NCBI RefSeq assembly: GCF_008705135.1
Contig: NZ_CP023694.1
Location: 6,677,001-6,741,000, forward strand
DNA length: 64,000 bases
Direction: 5' to 3'
From: Streptomyces coeruleorubidus
GTDB taxonomy: Bacteria > Actinomycetota > Actinomycetes > Streptomycetales > Streptomycetaceae
Positions 32,753-41,896 of this stretch are shown here, in pieces. The notes under the pieces are model-generated. The model saw only the letters and a program-made list of their open reading frames with translations. It was not told the DNA's origin and searched no databases. The translations under genes and the position numbers were made by a program. The first letter of the stretch is position 1; every line of letters starts with the position of its first letter.

Positions 32753-34000
32753 ATGGAGCAGTACGAGCCCGACCGCCTGTCCCCGGCCCAAGTGGCCGCC
32801 ATGCGGCGCAGTTTCAGGAACGGCAGGGCCGCCCTCACCCGGCGGTCGCTGCTGCGCGCCTCCGCGGGCGGGGCGCTCGCGGCCGGCGGACTCGGGTCGC
32901 TGAGCGCCTGCGGCATCCCGGCGGCGGGCCAGTCGCAGGGCGGCGTCCCGGCGGAGGACCGCTCGGCCAAGGAGAAGACCGTGAACTTCTCCAACTGGAC
33001 CGAGTACATGGACGTCGACGACAGCGGCAAGCACCACCCGACGCTGGAGCAGTTCACGAAACGCACGGGCATCAAGGTCAAGTACACCGAGGACATCAAC
33101 GACAACAACGAGTTCTTCGGCAAGATCAAGCCGCAGCTCGCCGCGGGCCAGGACACCGGCCGCGACATCATCGTCCTCACCGACTGGCTGGCCGGCCGCC
33201 TCATCCGCCTCGGCTGGGTGCAGAAGCTCGACCCCGCCAACCTGCCGCACGCCTACGCCAACCTTTCGGCCCAGTTCCGCAGCCCCGACTGGGACCCGGG
33301 CCGCGCCTACTCGTACGTCTGGCAGGGCATCTCGACCGTCATCGCGTACAACAAGAAGGCCCTCGACGGCGTCGAGGTGAAGTCGATATCGGACCTGCTC
33401 GACAACCCCAAGCTCAAGGGGCGGGTCGGCTTCCTGTCGGAGATGCGCGACAGCGTCGGCATGACGCTGCTCGACATGGGCAAGGACCCCGCGGACTTCA
33501 CCGCCGACGACTACGACGCGGCCATCGCCCGGCTCCAGAAGGCCGTCGACAAGGGCCAGATCCGCCGCTTCACCGGCAACGACTACACCTCGGACCTGAC
33601 CAGCGGCGACTTCGCGGCCTGTGTCGCCTGGGCCGGTGACGTCGTCCAGCTCAAGGCGGACAGCCCCGACATCGACTTCCTCATCCCGGACAGCGGATAC
33701 ATGACGTCGACCGACAACCTGCTCATCCCCAACAAGGCCCGGCACAAGACGAACGCCGAGCGGCTCATCGACTTCTACTACGAGCCGAAGCCGGCCGCCG
33801 AACTCGCCGCGTACATCAACTACGTGTGCCCCGTCGACGGTGTGAAGGCCGAGCTCGCGAAGATCGACGAGGACGCGGCGAACAACCCGCTGATCATCCC
33901 CGACAAGGCCATGGCCGCCAAGTCGCACGCCTTCCGCTCGCTGAGCTCGAAGGAAGAGACCGAGTTCGAAGAGAAGTTCGCGAAGCTGACGGGGGCGTGA
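32753..34000 (+). CDS. potD: Putrescine/spermidine ABC transporter substrate-binding lipoprotein
   Basis: A 415-residue extracellular polyamine-binding protein. A twin-arginine signal (TRRSLLRASAGG, arginines 30-31) runs into the lipobox LSAC (Cys 53), so it is probably exported folded by Tat and lipidated. The mature part has PotD-family features: VNFSNWTEYMDVDD, GIKVKYTEDINDNNEFFGKI, GRDIIVLTDWLAGRLI and IDFLIPDSGYMTSTDNLLIP. The ATPase gene begins six bases after its stop. Confidence 0.92.
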   Translation: MEQYEPDRLSPAQVAAMRRSFRNGRAALTRRSLLRASAGGALAAGGLGSLSACGIPAAGQSQGGVPAEDRSAKEKTVNFSNWTEYMDVDDSGKHHPTLEQFTKRTGIKVKYTEDINDNNEFFGKIKPQLAAGQDTGRDIIVLTDWLAGRLIRLGWVQKLDPANLPHAYANLSAQFRSPDWDPGRAYSYVWQGISTVIAYNKKALDGVEVKSISDLLDNPKLKGRVGFLSEMRDSVGMTLLDMGKDPADFTADDYDAAIARLQKAVDKGQIRRFTGNDYTSDLTSGDFAACVAWAGDVVQLKADSPDIDFLIPDSGYMTSTDNLLIPNKARHKTNAERLIDFYYEPKPAAELAAYINYVCPVDGVKAELAKIDEDAANNPLIIPDKAMAAKSHAFRSLSSKEETEFEEKFAKLTGA

Positions 34001-34006
34001 CCCAAG

Positions 34007-35152
34007 ATGACGAACAAGACAGACCCCACCGGCGACGTCCGCCTGACGGGCATATCCAAGACCTACGGCGCCTTCACCGCCGTCCATCCGCTCGACCTGA
34101 CCGTGCCGCAGGGCTCCTTCTTCGCCCTGCTCGGCGCCTCCGGCTGCGGCAAGACCACCACCCTGCGTATGATCGCCGGCCTGGAGGAACCTTCCGCCGG
34201 CACGGTCTCGCTGGGCGGCCAGGACGTGACCGCGCTCCCGCCGTACAAGCGGCCCGTGAACACGGTCTTCCAGTCCTACGCACTCTTCCCGCACCTCGAC
34301 ATCTTCGAGAACGTCGCCTTCGGCCTGCGCCGGCGCGGCATCAAGTCCGTGAAGAAGCAGGTCGGGGAGATGCTCGATCTGGTCCAGCTCGGCGAGCAGG
34401 CCCGCAAGAAGCCGCACCAGCTCTCCGGCGGCCAGCAGCAGCGCGTCGCCGTGGCCCGCGCGCTGATCAATCACCCCAAGGTGCTCCTGCTCGACGAGCC
34501 GCTCGGCGCCCTCGACCTGAAGCTGCGCCGCCAGATGCAGCTGGAGCTCAAGCGCATCCAGACCGAGGTCGGCATCACCTTCATCCATGTCACGCACGAC
34601 CAGGAGGAGGCCATGACCATGGCCGACACGGTCGCCGTGATGAACGCGGGCCGCGTCGAGCAACTCGGCTCACCGGCCGACCTCTACGAGAACCCGCGCA
34701 CCACCTTCGTCGCCAACTTCCTCGGCACCTCCAACTTCATCGAGGCCGAGGTCGACTCCAAGAGCGGCGAGGAGATCGTGCTGAAGGCGGGCGGCGGCAA
34801 GCTCGTCCTGCCCGAGGCGCGATGTTCGGCCCCTGCGGCCACCGGCGGCAAGGTGCTGGTCGGCGTCCGCCCGGAGAAGATCTCCCTCACCCACGCGGAC
34901 GACGCCGGCGAGATACCCGACGGCCGCAACCGCATCACCGGCCGGATAGCCGACTCCAGCTTCATCGGCGTCTCGACGCAGTACGTCGTCGACAGCCCGG
35001 TCTGCTCCGACTTCGAGGTCTACGCCCAGAACATCGACCGCGACCCGCGGCTCGTGCCGGGCGCCGAGGTCGTCCTGCACTGGAACCCGGCCCACACCTT
35101 CGGCCTGGACGCGGACCAGGACGCGGACGCCGGAGTGGAAGAGGCGGCCTGA
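34007..35152 (+). CDS. potA: Putrescine/spermidine ABC transporter ATP-binding protein
   Basis: A 381-residue ABC ATPase of the polyamine importer. Walker A GASGCGKTT is at about residue 43, the signature LSGGQQQRVAVARAL near 138, Walker B VLLLDEPLGALD near 160, and the H-loop VTHDQEEAMTMAD near 195. The C-terminal 130 residues form TOBE-type regulatory domains. The start lies six bases after potD and the stop overlaps the potB start by one base (TGATG), so translation is coupled. Confidence 0.93.
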   Translation: MTNKTDPTGDVRLTGISKTYGAFTAVHPLDLTVPQGSFFALLGASGCGKTTTLRMIAGLEEPSAGTVSLGGQDVTALPPYKRPVNTVFQSYALFPHLDIFENVAFGLRRRGIKSVKKQVGEMLDLVQLGEQARKKPHQLSGGQQQRVAVARALINHPKVLLLDEPLGALDLKLRRQMQLELKRIQTEVGITFIHVTHDQEEAMTMADTVAVMNAGRVEQLGSPADLYENPRTTFVANFLGTSNFIEAEVDSKSGEEIVLKAGGGKLVLPEARCSAPAATGGKVLVGVRPEKISLTHADDAGEIPDGRNRITGRIADSSFIGVSTQYVVDSPVCSDFEVYAQNIDRDPRLVPGAEVVLHWNPAHTFGLDADQDADAGVEEAA

Positions 35153-36081
35153 TGTCGACACTCACCGAGGCGCCACCGCCGCTCGCACCACAAGCCCCCG
35201 AGCCGAAAGCCCCGAAGCGCAGGGGCCGCTGGACCCCGTACTGGCTGCTGCTGCCCGGCATCCTCTGGCTGCTGGTCTTCTTCGCGCTGCCGATGATCTA
35301 CCAGGCCTCCACGTCCGTGCAGACGGGCTCCCTGGAGGAGGGCTACAAGGTCACCTGGCACTTCGCCACGTACTGGGACGCGCTGTCCGCGTACTGGCCG
35401 CAGTTCGTCCGGTCCGTGCTCTACGCGGGCACCGCGACCATCCTGTGCCTGCTGCTCGGCTACCCGCTCGCGTACCTGATCGCCTTCCGCGCGGGCCGCT
35501 GGCGGAACCTGATCATGATCCTGGTGATCGCGCCGTTCTTCACCAGCTTCCTGATCCGCACCCTGGCCTGGAAGACGATCCTCGCGGACGGCGGCCCGCT
35601 CGTCGGCGCCCTCGACACGCTGCACGTCCTGGACGTGACCAGCTGGCTCGGCTGGACCGCCGGCGACCGGGTCCTCGCCACGCCGCTCGCGGTGGTCTGC
35701 GGCCTGACGTACAACTTCCTGCCGTTCATGATCCTGCCGCTCTACACCTCGCTGGAGCGCATCGACGGCCGGCTCCACGAGGCCGCCGGTGACCTGTACG
35801 CCCGCCCCTGGACGACCTTCCGCAAGGTCACCTTCCCGCTGTCGATGCCGGGTGTCGTCTCCGGCACGCTGCTGACCTTCATCCCGGCCACCGGCGACTA
35901 CGTCAACGCCGATCTGCTCGGCTCCACGGACACCCGCATGGTCGGAAACGTCATCCAGACGCAGTTCCTGAGAGTGCTCGACTATCCGACCGCCGCGGCG
36001 CTCTCCTTCATCCTCATGGCGGCCATTCTCCTCATGGTCACCCTCTACATCCGCAGGTCCGGGACGGAGGATCTGGTCTAA
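35152..36081 (+). CDS. potB: Putrescine/spermidine ABC transporter permease PotB
   Basis: A 309-residue permease with six membrane helices after a Pro-rich cytoplasmic head. The EAA loop that contacts PotA is HEAAGDLYARPWTTFRKVTFPLSMPGVVSG, and the PotB hallmark FIPATGDYVNADLLGS lies near residue 240. Its stop codon directly abuts the potC ATG. Confidence 0.92.
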   Translation: MSTLTEAPPPLAPQAPEPKAPKRRGRWTPYWLLLPGILWLLVFFALPMIYQASTSVQTGSLEEGYKVTWHFATYWDALSAYWPQFVRSVLYAGTATILCLLLGYPLAYLIAFRAGRWRNLIMILVIAPFFTSFLIRTLAWKTILADGGPLVGALDTLHVLDVTSWLGWTAGDRVLATPLAVVCGLTYNFLPFMILPLYTSLERIDGRLHEAAGDLYARPWTTFRKVTFPLSMPGVVSGTLLTFIPATGDYVNADLLGSTDTRMVGNVIQTQFLRVLDYPTAAALSFILMAAILLMVTLYIRRSGTEDLV

Positions 36082-36882
36082 ATGCCCTTCGTCAACTGGC
36101 TGAAAAGAAATCTCGTCGTCATCGCGGGACTGCTGACGCTCGCCTATCTCCTGCTGCCGAACGTCATCGTCACGGTGTTCTCCTTCAACAAACCGAAGGG
36201 GCGCTTCAACTACGAGTGGCAGCAGTTCTCCCTGGACGCCTGGAAGGACCCGTGCGGGGTCTCCGATCTGTGCGGCTCGCTGTCGGTCAGCCTCCAGATC
36301 GCGTTCTGGGCGACCCTCGGCGCCACGCTCCTCGGCACGCTGATCGCCTTCGCGCTGGTCCGCTACCGCTTCCGCGCACGCGGCGCCGTGAACTCGCTGA
36401 TCTTCCTGCCGATGGCGATGCCCGAGGTCGTCATGGCCGCCTCGCTGCTCACCCTGTTCCTCAACATGGGCGCCCAGCTGGGCTTCTGGACGATCCTCAT
36501 CGCGCACATCATGTTCTGCCTGAGTTTCGTGGTCACGGCCGTCAAGGCGCGCGTGATGTCGATGGATCCCAAACTGGAGGAGGCGGCGCGGGACCTGTAC
36601 GCGGGCCCGTTCCAGACCTTCGTCCGGGTCACCCTGCCGATAGCGGCGCCGGGCATCGCGGCGGGCGCCATGCTCGCCTTCGCCCTCTCCTTCGACGACT
36701 TCATCATCACCAATTTCAACGCCGGCTCGACGGTCACCTTCCCCATGTTCGTCTGGGGCTCGGCGCAGCGCGGAACGCCCGTTCAGATCAATGTGATCGG
36801 AACGGTCATGTTCATCGTCGCCGTGCTGTTCGTCCTGGCCTCCATGGCCGTCGGTAATCGCCGCAACAGACAAAAGGCATAA
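36082..36882 (+). CDS. potC: Putrescine/spermidine ABC transporter permease PotC
   Basis: A 266-residue second permease with six helices. It has the EAA loop EEAARDLYAGPFQTFVRVTLPIAAPGIAAG and the PotC signature AFALSFDDFIITNFNAGS. No intergenic base separates it from potB (TAA then ATG). The amine oxidase gene follows after 18 bases. Confidence 0.92.
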   Translation: MPFVNWLKRNLVVIAGLLTLAYLLLPNVIVTVFSFNKPKGRFNYEWQQFSLDAWKDPCGVSDLCGSLSVSLQIAFWATLGATLLGTLIAFALVRYRFRARGAVNSLIFLPMAMPEVVMAASLLTLFLNMGAQLGFWTILIAHIMFCLSFVVTAVKARVMSMDPKLEEAARDLYAGPFQTFVRVTLPIAAPGIAAGAMLAFALSFDDFIITNFNAGSTVTFPMFVWGSAQRGTPVQINVIGTVMFIVAVLFVLASMAVGNRRNRQKA

Positions 36883-36900
36883 CCGTAGGGAGTTGAAATC

Positions 36901-38328
36901 ATGGCCCCGAGCGCCATGAATCAGCCGTACCAGTGGATTCGTTCGCTTTCCGACGCCCAGCCGGTCCCGTACTGGCTGGACGACCCCGGCCGGCCCCGCC
37001 CCGAACCCGCCCTCACCACCTCCGAGACCTGCGATCTGCTGGTCGTGGGCGGTGGCTACAGCGGACTGTGGACGGCGCTGATCGCCAAGGAACGCGACCC
37101 GCTGCGGGACGTGGTGCTGGTGGAGGGACGCGAGGTGGGCTGGGCCGCCTCGGGCCGCAACGGCGGATTCTGCGCCGCCTCCCTCACCCACGGCCTGCCC
37201 AACGGCCTCGCCCGCTGGCCGGAGGAGATCCACAAGCTCCAGGAGCTGGGTGCCCGCAACCTCGATGACATCGAGGCGGCGGTCGCCCGGCACTCCATCG
37301 ACTGCGACTTCGAACGCACCGGCGAGATCGACGTCGCCACCGAGCCGTACCAGGCGGCGGAACTGCGTGACTGGCACGAGGAGACGGCCCGCCGGGGCCT
37401 CGCCGAGGACGTCGAGTTCCTGGACACCGAGGCGGTCCGGGAGCAGGTGAACTCACCGACCTTCCAGGCGGGCCTGTGGGACCGCAGGGGCGTGGCGATG
37501 CTGCACCCGGCGAAACTGGCCTGGGGTCTGAAGCGGGCGTGCGTGGAGCTGGGAGTCCGCGTCTACGAGCACACCCCCGCGCTGACGCTGAAGCCGTACG
37601 GGGCCGGCATGGCCGTACGCACCCCCTACGGCCGGATCCGCGCCCGCCAGGTGGCCCTCGGCACCAACGTCTTCCCGAACCTGGTCAGACGCGTCCGCTC
37701 GTACACCGTCCCGGTCTACGACTACGCCCTGATGACCGAGCCGCTCACCCCCGGGCAACTCGTGTCGATCGGCTGGAAGAACCGCCAGGGCCTCGGCGAC
37801 AGCGCCAACCAGTTCCACTACTTCCGCCTGTCGGCCGACAACCGGATCCTCTGGGGCGGCTACGACGCGGTCTACCCCTACGGCGGCCGCGTCCGCGCCG
37901 AGTACGACGACCGCCCGGAGACCTACGCCAAGCTCGCCGGGCACTTCTTCACCTGCTTCCCGCAACTGGAGGGCGTCCGCTTCACCCACGCCTGGGGCGG
38001 CGCCATCGACACCTGCTCCCGCTTCTCGGCGTTCTTCGGCACCGCCCACCAGCAGAAGGTCGCCTACGCCGCCGGCTACACGGGCCTGGGCGTCGGCGCG
38101 ACGCGCTTCGGCGCCGAGGTGATGCTGGACCTGCTGTCCGGCGAGCGCACGGAACGCACGGAACTGCACATGGTCCGCAAGAAGCCCCTGCCCTTCCCGC
38201 CGGAACCCTTCGCCTGGACGGGCATCGCCCTCACCAAGTGGTCCCTGGCCCGTGCGGACGCCCAGGGCGGGCGCCGCAACCTGTGGCTGCGCACGATGGA
38301 CCGGCTGGGGCTGGGCTTCGACAGCTGA
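36901..38328 (+). CDS. FAD-dependent amine oxidoreductase (DadA/PuuB-like)
   Basis: A 475-residue FAD enzyme of the glycine/D-amino-acid oxidase (DAO) family. The dinucleotide-binding motif is CDLLVVGGGYSGLWTALIAKE (about 41-61), followed by VGWAASGRNGGFCAASLTHG, where the His/Cys region is typical of covalent or tight FAD binders, and by the C-terminal AAGYTGLGVGATRFGAE. Its position at the end of the polyamine import operon suggests it oxidises putrescine or gamma-glutamylputrescine to the aldehyde used by the operon's dehydrogenase. AGGGAG precedes the ATG. Another amine as substrate is possible. Confidence 0.87.
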   Translation: MAPSAMNQPYQWIRSLSDAQPVPYWLDDPGRPRPEPALTTSETCDLLVVGGGYSGLWTALIAKERDPLRDVVLVEGREVGWAASGRNGGFCAASLTHGLPNGLARWPEEIHKLQELGARNLDDIEAAVARHSIDCDFERTGEIDVATEPYQAAELRDWHEETARRGLAEDVEFLDTEAVREQVNSPTFQAGLWDRRGVAMLHPAKLAWGLKRACVELGVRVYEHTPALTLKPYGAGMAVRTPYGRIRARQVALGTNVFPNLVRRVRSYTVPVYDYALMTEPLTPGQLVSIGWKNRQGLGDSANQFHYFRLSADNRILWGGYDAVYPYGGRVRAEYDDRPETYAKLAGHFFTCFPQLEGVRFTHAWGGAIDTCSRFSAFFGTAHQQKVAYAAGYTGLGVGATRFGAEVMLDLLSGERTERTELHMVRKKPLPFPPEPFAWTGIALTKWSLARADAQGGRRNLWLRTMDRLGLGFDS

Positions 38329-38470
38329 CCCTGCGAGGTGTGAGACGGTTCACTCCAACGAGGGGCCGAAAGCCGCGTAACGACCGTAAGGAGACCTCCC
38401 TCTCCCTCGTGACGTCCTCGGAACGCCCTGCGCGTTCGCGAGATTCACGAGTGAGATGGAGGTCTTCCTG

Positions 38471-38926
38471 ATGACCGGTGCGAAGACGGCGGCCGAGTGG
38501 CTCTCATCCGTCGCACCCGATCCCGGGGCCTGCCGCTGGGAGTGGGAGCACAGCCCGCTCGGGGTCGCGCTGCTGCCGGCCGGCAGCGCGTGGGACGTGC
38601 TCATCCTGCCCGGCGAACTCGGCTACGCCACGCTCGACGTGCTCAGCCGGGTGCTCGACCAGCCGGGCCCCGTCCTCGTCGACTTCGGCGACGCGCGCAT
38701 GGGGTTCTTCGTGCCGCCGGGCACCGCCGCCCGCTGGCTCGGCACGGGCATCCGCACGGCGGGCGCAGGCACCTGGATCGTCGTGCCGTACCCGGGCCGT
38801 TCCTCACCGGGTGGAGTCCGCTGGCTGGTCCCCCCGGACGGCTCGGGCACCCTCACGGACCCGGCCCTGCTGGAACTGGCGATGCACGAGGCGGCGGCGG
38901 GACTGGCCACGCACAACGACGGTTAG
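38471..38926 (+). CDS. Uncharacterised small soluble protein
   Basis: A 151-residue soluble protein I cannot assign. It contains CRWEWEHSPLGVALLPAGSAWDVLILPGELGYATLDVL, then PVLVDFGDARMGFFVPPGTAARW and GTWIVVPYPG. The middle resembles the N-terminal part of bifunctional primase/polymerase-like proteins of Streptomyces (strand, GxARxGFFVPPG), but is far too short for a catalytic domain. The second ATG (38471) is chosen because GGAGGT sits at the right distance. It is convergent with the PAP2 gene, three bases away. Confidence 0.7.
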   Translation: MTGAKTAAEWLSSVAPDPGACRWEWEHSPLGVALLPAGSAWDVLILPGELGYATLDVLSRVLDQPGPVLVDFGDARMGFFVPPGTAARWLGTGIRTAGAGTWIVVPYPGRSSPGGVRWLVPPDGSGTLTDPALLELAMHEAAAGLATHNDG

Positions 38927-38929
38927 GCC

Positions 38930-39598
38930 CTACCGGGGCCACTCGGGCGGCGCCGGCCGCCTGAGGAGCAGCCACAGCGACGACAGCAGCACCGCGCACA
39001 GACACCAGCTCGCCACCACGTCCAGCGGCCAGTGGTAGCCGCGGCGGACCAGTCCGTAGCTCGCGCCGAGTACGAGGACGAGGCAGGCGGTGACCAGGGT
39101 GCGGCGGGCGTAGAGCGTGCGGAGCCGGGGGAGCAGGAGCAGGGTCGCGCAGCCGTAGGCGACGGCGGCCGTGGCGGTGTGGCCCGAGGGGTAGTAGCCG
39201 GTGGCGGGCGGGACGGCCGGGGTGCCCGGGCGGTCCGTGAGTTCCTTGAGCGGGATGATCAGTGCCGGGACCAGGGCCATGAGGAGGGCCGCGGCGGTGA
39301 CGGGCAGCCACCAGCGGTCCGTACGGCGGGTTCGCAGGGCGACGTATCCGAGCACGGCGGCGAGGACCGGGACCGCGACCTGGACGTTGCCGAGGTCGGA
39401 GAGGAACTCGGAGAGACCGTCCGGGTGAACGAGGCCGCGGCTGACGCGCTCGTCGAGCCGGACGAGCGGGCCGTCCGCGACCACCTGCCAGGTGATCAGG
39501 GCGAAGAGGAGCACCGGGAGGCCGAGCAGGAGGGCCGGGAAGCGCGGGTGCCGCGCGGTGGTGGGCTCGTCGAGATCCTGGTTCCCGGAGATCGGCAT
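38930..39598 (-). CDS. PAP2-family phosphatase
   Basis: A 222-residue membrane lipid phosphatase. Six hydrophobic segments frame the phosphatase triad: KELTDRPGTP, then YYPSGHTATAAVAYG, then GLVRRGYHWPLDVVASW with the catalytic histidine and aspartate. Such enzymes dephosphorylate phosphatidic acid or undecaprenyl pyrophosphate on the outer membrane face. The ATG at 39598 gives the complete fold. It is divergent from the acyltransferase fusion, 63 bases away. Confidence 0.9.
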   Translation of the reverse strand: MPISGNQDLDEPTTARHPRFPALLLGLPVLLFALITWQVVADGPLVRLDERVSRGLVHPDGLSEFLSDLGNVQVAVPVLAAVLGYVALRTRRTDRWWLPVTAAALLMALVPALIIPLKELTDRPGTPAVPPATGYYPSGHTATAAVAYGCATLLLLPRLRTLYARRTLVTACLVLVLGASYGLVRRGYHWPLDVVASWCLCAVLLSSLWLLLRRPAPPEWPR

Positions 39599-39661
39599 GG
39601 GACCCAGCTTGGCACGGGCACAGATTCCCCTGTCCGCCCGCGCGACCCGGTGGAGGATCAC

Positions 39662-41431
39662 GTGAACCAGCAGGAGAGCGACGACGGCCTCTTCGACCAC
39701 TGTCCGTGGCTCTACGCGGAGCAGGCATCCCAGCGGCAGCGGGCGGCACAGGAGCGGCGGCGGAAGCGGCTGCTCGGGACAGCGGGGTCGGTACGGCTCG
39801 GTGAGGACTGCTTCGTCGCGGAGACGGCCGCGGTGTACCCGGACGTCCTGCACCTGGGCGACCGCTCGTACATCGCGGCCCACGCCTACGTCACCGGTGA
39901 CATACGCACCGGCGCCGACTGCACGATCAACCCCTTCACCGTGGTGCGCGGCACCGTCACCCTCGGGGACGGGGTGCGCATCGGCGCCCACAGCTCGCTG
40001 CTCGCCTTCAACCACGGGACCTCGCCCGACCTGCCGGTCCATCAGCAGCCCGTCACGAGCCGGGGGATCACGGTCGGCGACGACGTGTGGATCGGTTCCC
40101 ACGTGGTCGTCGTGGACGGCGTCACGATCGGCGACCACTGCGTCGTCGGCGCCGGCGCGGTCGTCACGAAGGACCTGCCCGCGTGGACGGTGGCGGCCGG
40201 CAACCCGGCCCGACCGATCCGCGACCGCAGGGAGCCGCGTGGGGCGGCGCAACGCGCGGGGGTGCCGGGCGGAGTGGCGCCTGTTGCGGCATCGGGTGTC
40301 GCGGCATCGGGCAGTGAGGCACAGCACCCCGTCCAGGAGCCGTCGGCGCTCGCCGGTGACCTGTCCGCGTTCGCCGCCGCCGCCCGCGCGCAGGCCGCCG
40401 ACCTGCTCGACCGCTGCCGGCAGCCCGGCACCGGCCGGTACGTCGACCGGCCCGGTGCCGAGCCGACCGTGCGGGCGCACTGCGACGCCGTCGAGATCGC
40501 CGGGCTGCTGCTCGGGGAAGCGCCGCCCGATCTGCCCGCCGCCGAGCACGCGGCACGGCTGCGGGCGCTCCAGGACCCCGTCACCGGACTGGTCCCCGAG
40601 TACGGCGCGTCCCCGCCGGTCCCCGGTCCGGCCGGGCTGCCGGAGGACGGGGCCTCGGCCTATCACGTGCTGTGCGTGGGCTACGCGCTGGACCTGCTCG
40701 GCAGTTCCTTCGCGCACCCGGTCCACACGGTGCGCACCACCACGGCGGACCGACTGGTCCGGCACCTGGCCGACCTGCCCTGGCGCGACCGTGCCTGGCA
40801 CGCCGGGGCGTGGGTCGACTCCTGGTCCACCGCCGCGCACTGGAACCTGCGCCTCGGCACGGGGGCGGCCGCCCCCGGGGCGCTGGAGGCGCTGTTCGGC
40901 TGGCTGCACACTCACGCCGACCCCTGGACGGGCATGTGGGGCTCGCCCACCCCCGAGTCCGGGCGCCTCCAGATGGTCAACGGCTACTACCGGCTCACCC
41001 GGGGCTCCTTCGCCCAGTTCGGCCTGCCCGTACCGTACGCGGAGCGCGTGATCGACACCGTCCTCGACCACGCTCGCGACCCCCGCCACTTCGCGCCCGG
41101 CCGGGAGAACGCCTGCAACGTCCTGGACGTGATCCACCCCTTGTGGCTCTGCGCCCGGCAGACCGGCCACCGCGCCGAGGAGGCCCGCTCCTGGGCGGCG
41201 AACCAGCTCACCGCCGCCCTGGGCCGCTGGCACCCGGGCCGGGGCTTCCCCTTCGGCCCGACCCCCGACGGCACCGGCCCGGGCCGTGAACCCGGGCTCC
41301 AGGGCACGGAGATGTGGCTCGCCATCGTCTGGCTGCTCGCGGATCTCGTCGGCCTCGCGGACGCCCTGGGATACCGCCCCCGAGGGATACACCGCCCGGA
41401 ACCGGCCCGGCCGGCCGAAGGAACGGCATGA
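39662..41431 (+). CDS. Hexapeptide-repeat acyltransferase fused to a terpenoid-cyclase-like helical domain
   Basis: A 589-residue two-domain protein. Residues about 35-195 are a left-handed beta-helix acyltransferase (VLHLGDRSYIAAHAYVTGDI, DCTINPFTVVRGTVTLGDGVRIGAHSSLL, FNHG, DVWIGSHVVVVDGVTIGDHCVVGAGAVVTKDLPAWTVAAGNPARPIR), a maltose/galactoside O-acetyltransferase-like enzyme with its catalytic histidine in FNHGT. A variable linker leads to about 370 helical residues (AYHVLCVGYALDLLG, GAWVDSWSTAAHWNL, NVLDVIHPLWLC) that resemble an alpha/alpha-barrel of glycosidase or prenyl-cyclase type. GTG start with GGAGG upstream. An O-acetylation step coupled to glycan or lipid handling is possible; the substrate is unknown. 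Confidence 0.8.
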   Translation: MNQQESDDGLFDHCPWLYAEQASQRQRAAQERRRKRLLGTAGSVRLGEDCFVAETAAVYPDVLHLGDRSYIAAHAYVTGDIRTGADCTINPFTVVRGTVTLGDGVRIGAHSSLLAFNHGTSPDLPVHQQPVTSRGITVGDDVWIGSHVVVVDGVTIGDHCVVGAGAVVTKDLPAWTVAAGNPARPIRDRREPRGAAQRAGVPGGVAPVAASGVAASGSEAQHPVQEPSALAGDLSAFAAAARAQAADLLDRCRQPGTGRYVDRPGAEPTVRAHCDAVEIAGLLLGEAPPDLPAAEHAARLRALQDPVTGLVPEYGASPPVPGPAGLPEDGASAYHVLCVGYALDLLGSSFAHPVHTVRTTTADRLVRHLADLPWRDRAWHAGAWVDSWSTAAHWNLRLGTGAAAPGALEALFGWLHTHADPWTGMWGSPTPESGRLQMVNGYYRLTRGSFAQFGLPVPYAERVIDTVLDHARDPRHFAPGRENACNVLDVIHPLWLCARQTGHRAEEARSWAANQLTAALGRWHPGRGFPFGPTPDGTGPGREPGLQGTEMWLAIVWLLADLVGLADALGYRPRGIHRPEPARPAEGTA

Positions 41432-41437
41432 TTCCGC

Positions 41438-41767
41438 TCACGGAATGGCTTCGATCCGCTCCAGGTTTTCCTCGCCCCATTCACCGAGGGGCGCCATCGC
41501 CGCGTTGAGGGAATGGCCGAAATCGGTCAGCGAGTACTCCACCTTCGGCGGCACCTGATGATGCACTTCGCGGTGGACGAGACCGCTGTGCTCCATCTCG
41601 CGGAGCTGAAGAATCAGCATCCTTTCGCTGATGCCGGCCACGGTCCGCCTCAACTCCCCGAAGCGTAAGGGTCCTTCGCCGAGCGAAAACAGAATCAGAC
41701 CCTTCCACTTTCCGCCCATGACGGCGATGGCGGCGTCCAGTCCACAGGTATACGTGCGTTTCGTCAT
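41438..41767 (-). CDS. HxlR-family transcriptional regulator
   Basis: A 109-residue winged-helix regulator. Family marks are TYTCGLDAAIAVMGGKWKGLILFSLGEGPLRFGELRRTVAGISERMLILQLREMEHSGLVHREVHHQVPPKVEYSLTDFG. The cysteine at the start (YTCGLDA) is the conserved residue that in several HxlR proteins senses electrophiles or oxidants. It is divergent from an oxidoreductase and a palindrome lies between them, so it probably controls itself and that gene. Confidence 0.92.
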   Translation of the reverse strand: MTKRTYTCGLDAAIAVMGGKWKGLILFSLGEGPLRFGELRRTVAGISERMLILQLREMEHSGLVHREVHHQVPPKVEYSLTDFGHSLNAAMAPLGEWGEENLERIEAIP

Positions 41768-41793
41768 TCGGCCCTCCCACGAACAAGAATGTC

Positions 41794-41818
41794 AGTACCC
41801 GAGGAAAATGTAGGTACT
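41794..41818. promoter_or_regulatory. Candidate HxlR operator
   Basis: AGTACC-N13-GGTACT, an exact 6-bp inverted repeat in an AT-richer patch 27 bases upstream of the HxlR start. HxlR-type repressors bind GTAC-containing inverted repeats in their own divergent promoter regions. Confidence 0.5.
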
Positions 41819-41850
41819 TGAGGGAATGTACGCGACCACCCAGCATGGAT

Positions 41851-41882
41851 TCCCGTACGGAGAACGCTCCCGTACGGAGAAC
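41851..41882. repeat. Two 15-bp direct repeats upstream of the oxidoreductase
   Basis: TCCCGTACGGAGAAC occurs exactly twice with a 17-bp period, ending 14 bases before the oxidoreductase start. Each copy contains the palindrome CCGTACGG. It may be a second regulator site or a local duplication. Confidence 0.65.
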
Positions 41883-41896
41883 AAGGGAGAGAAAAC

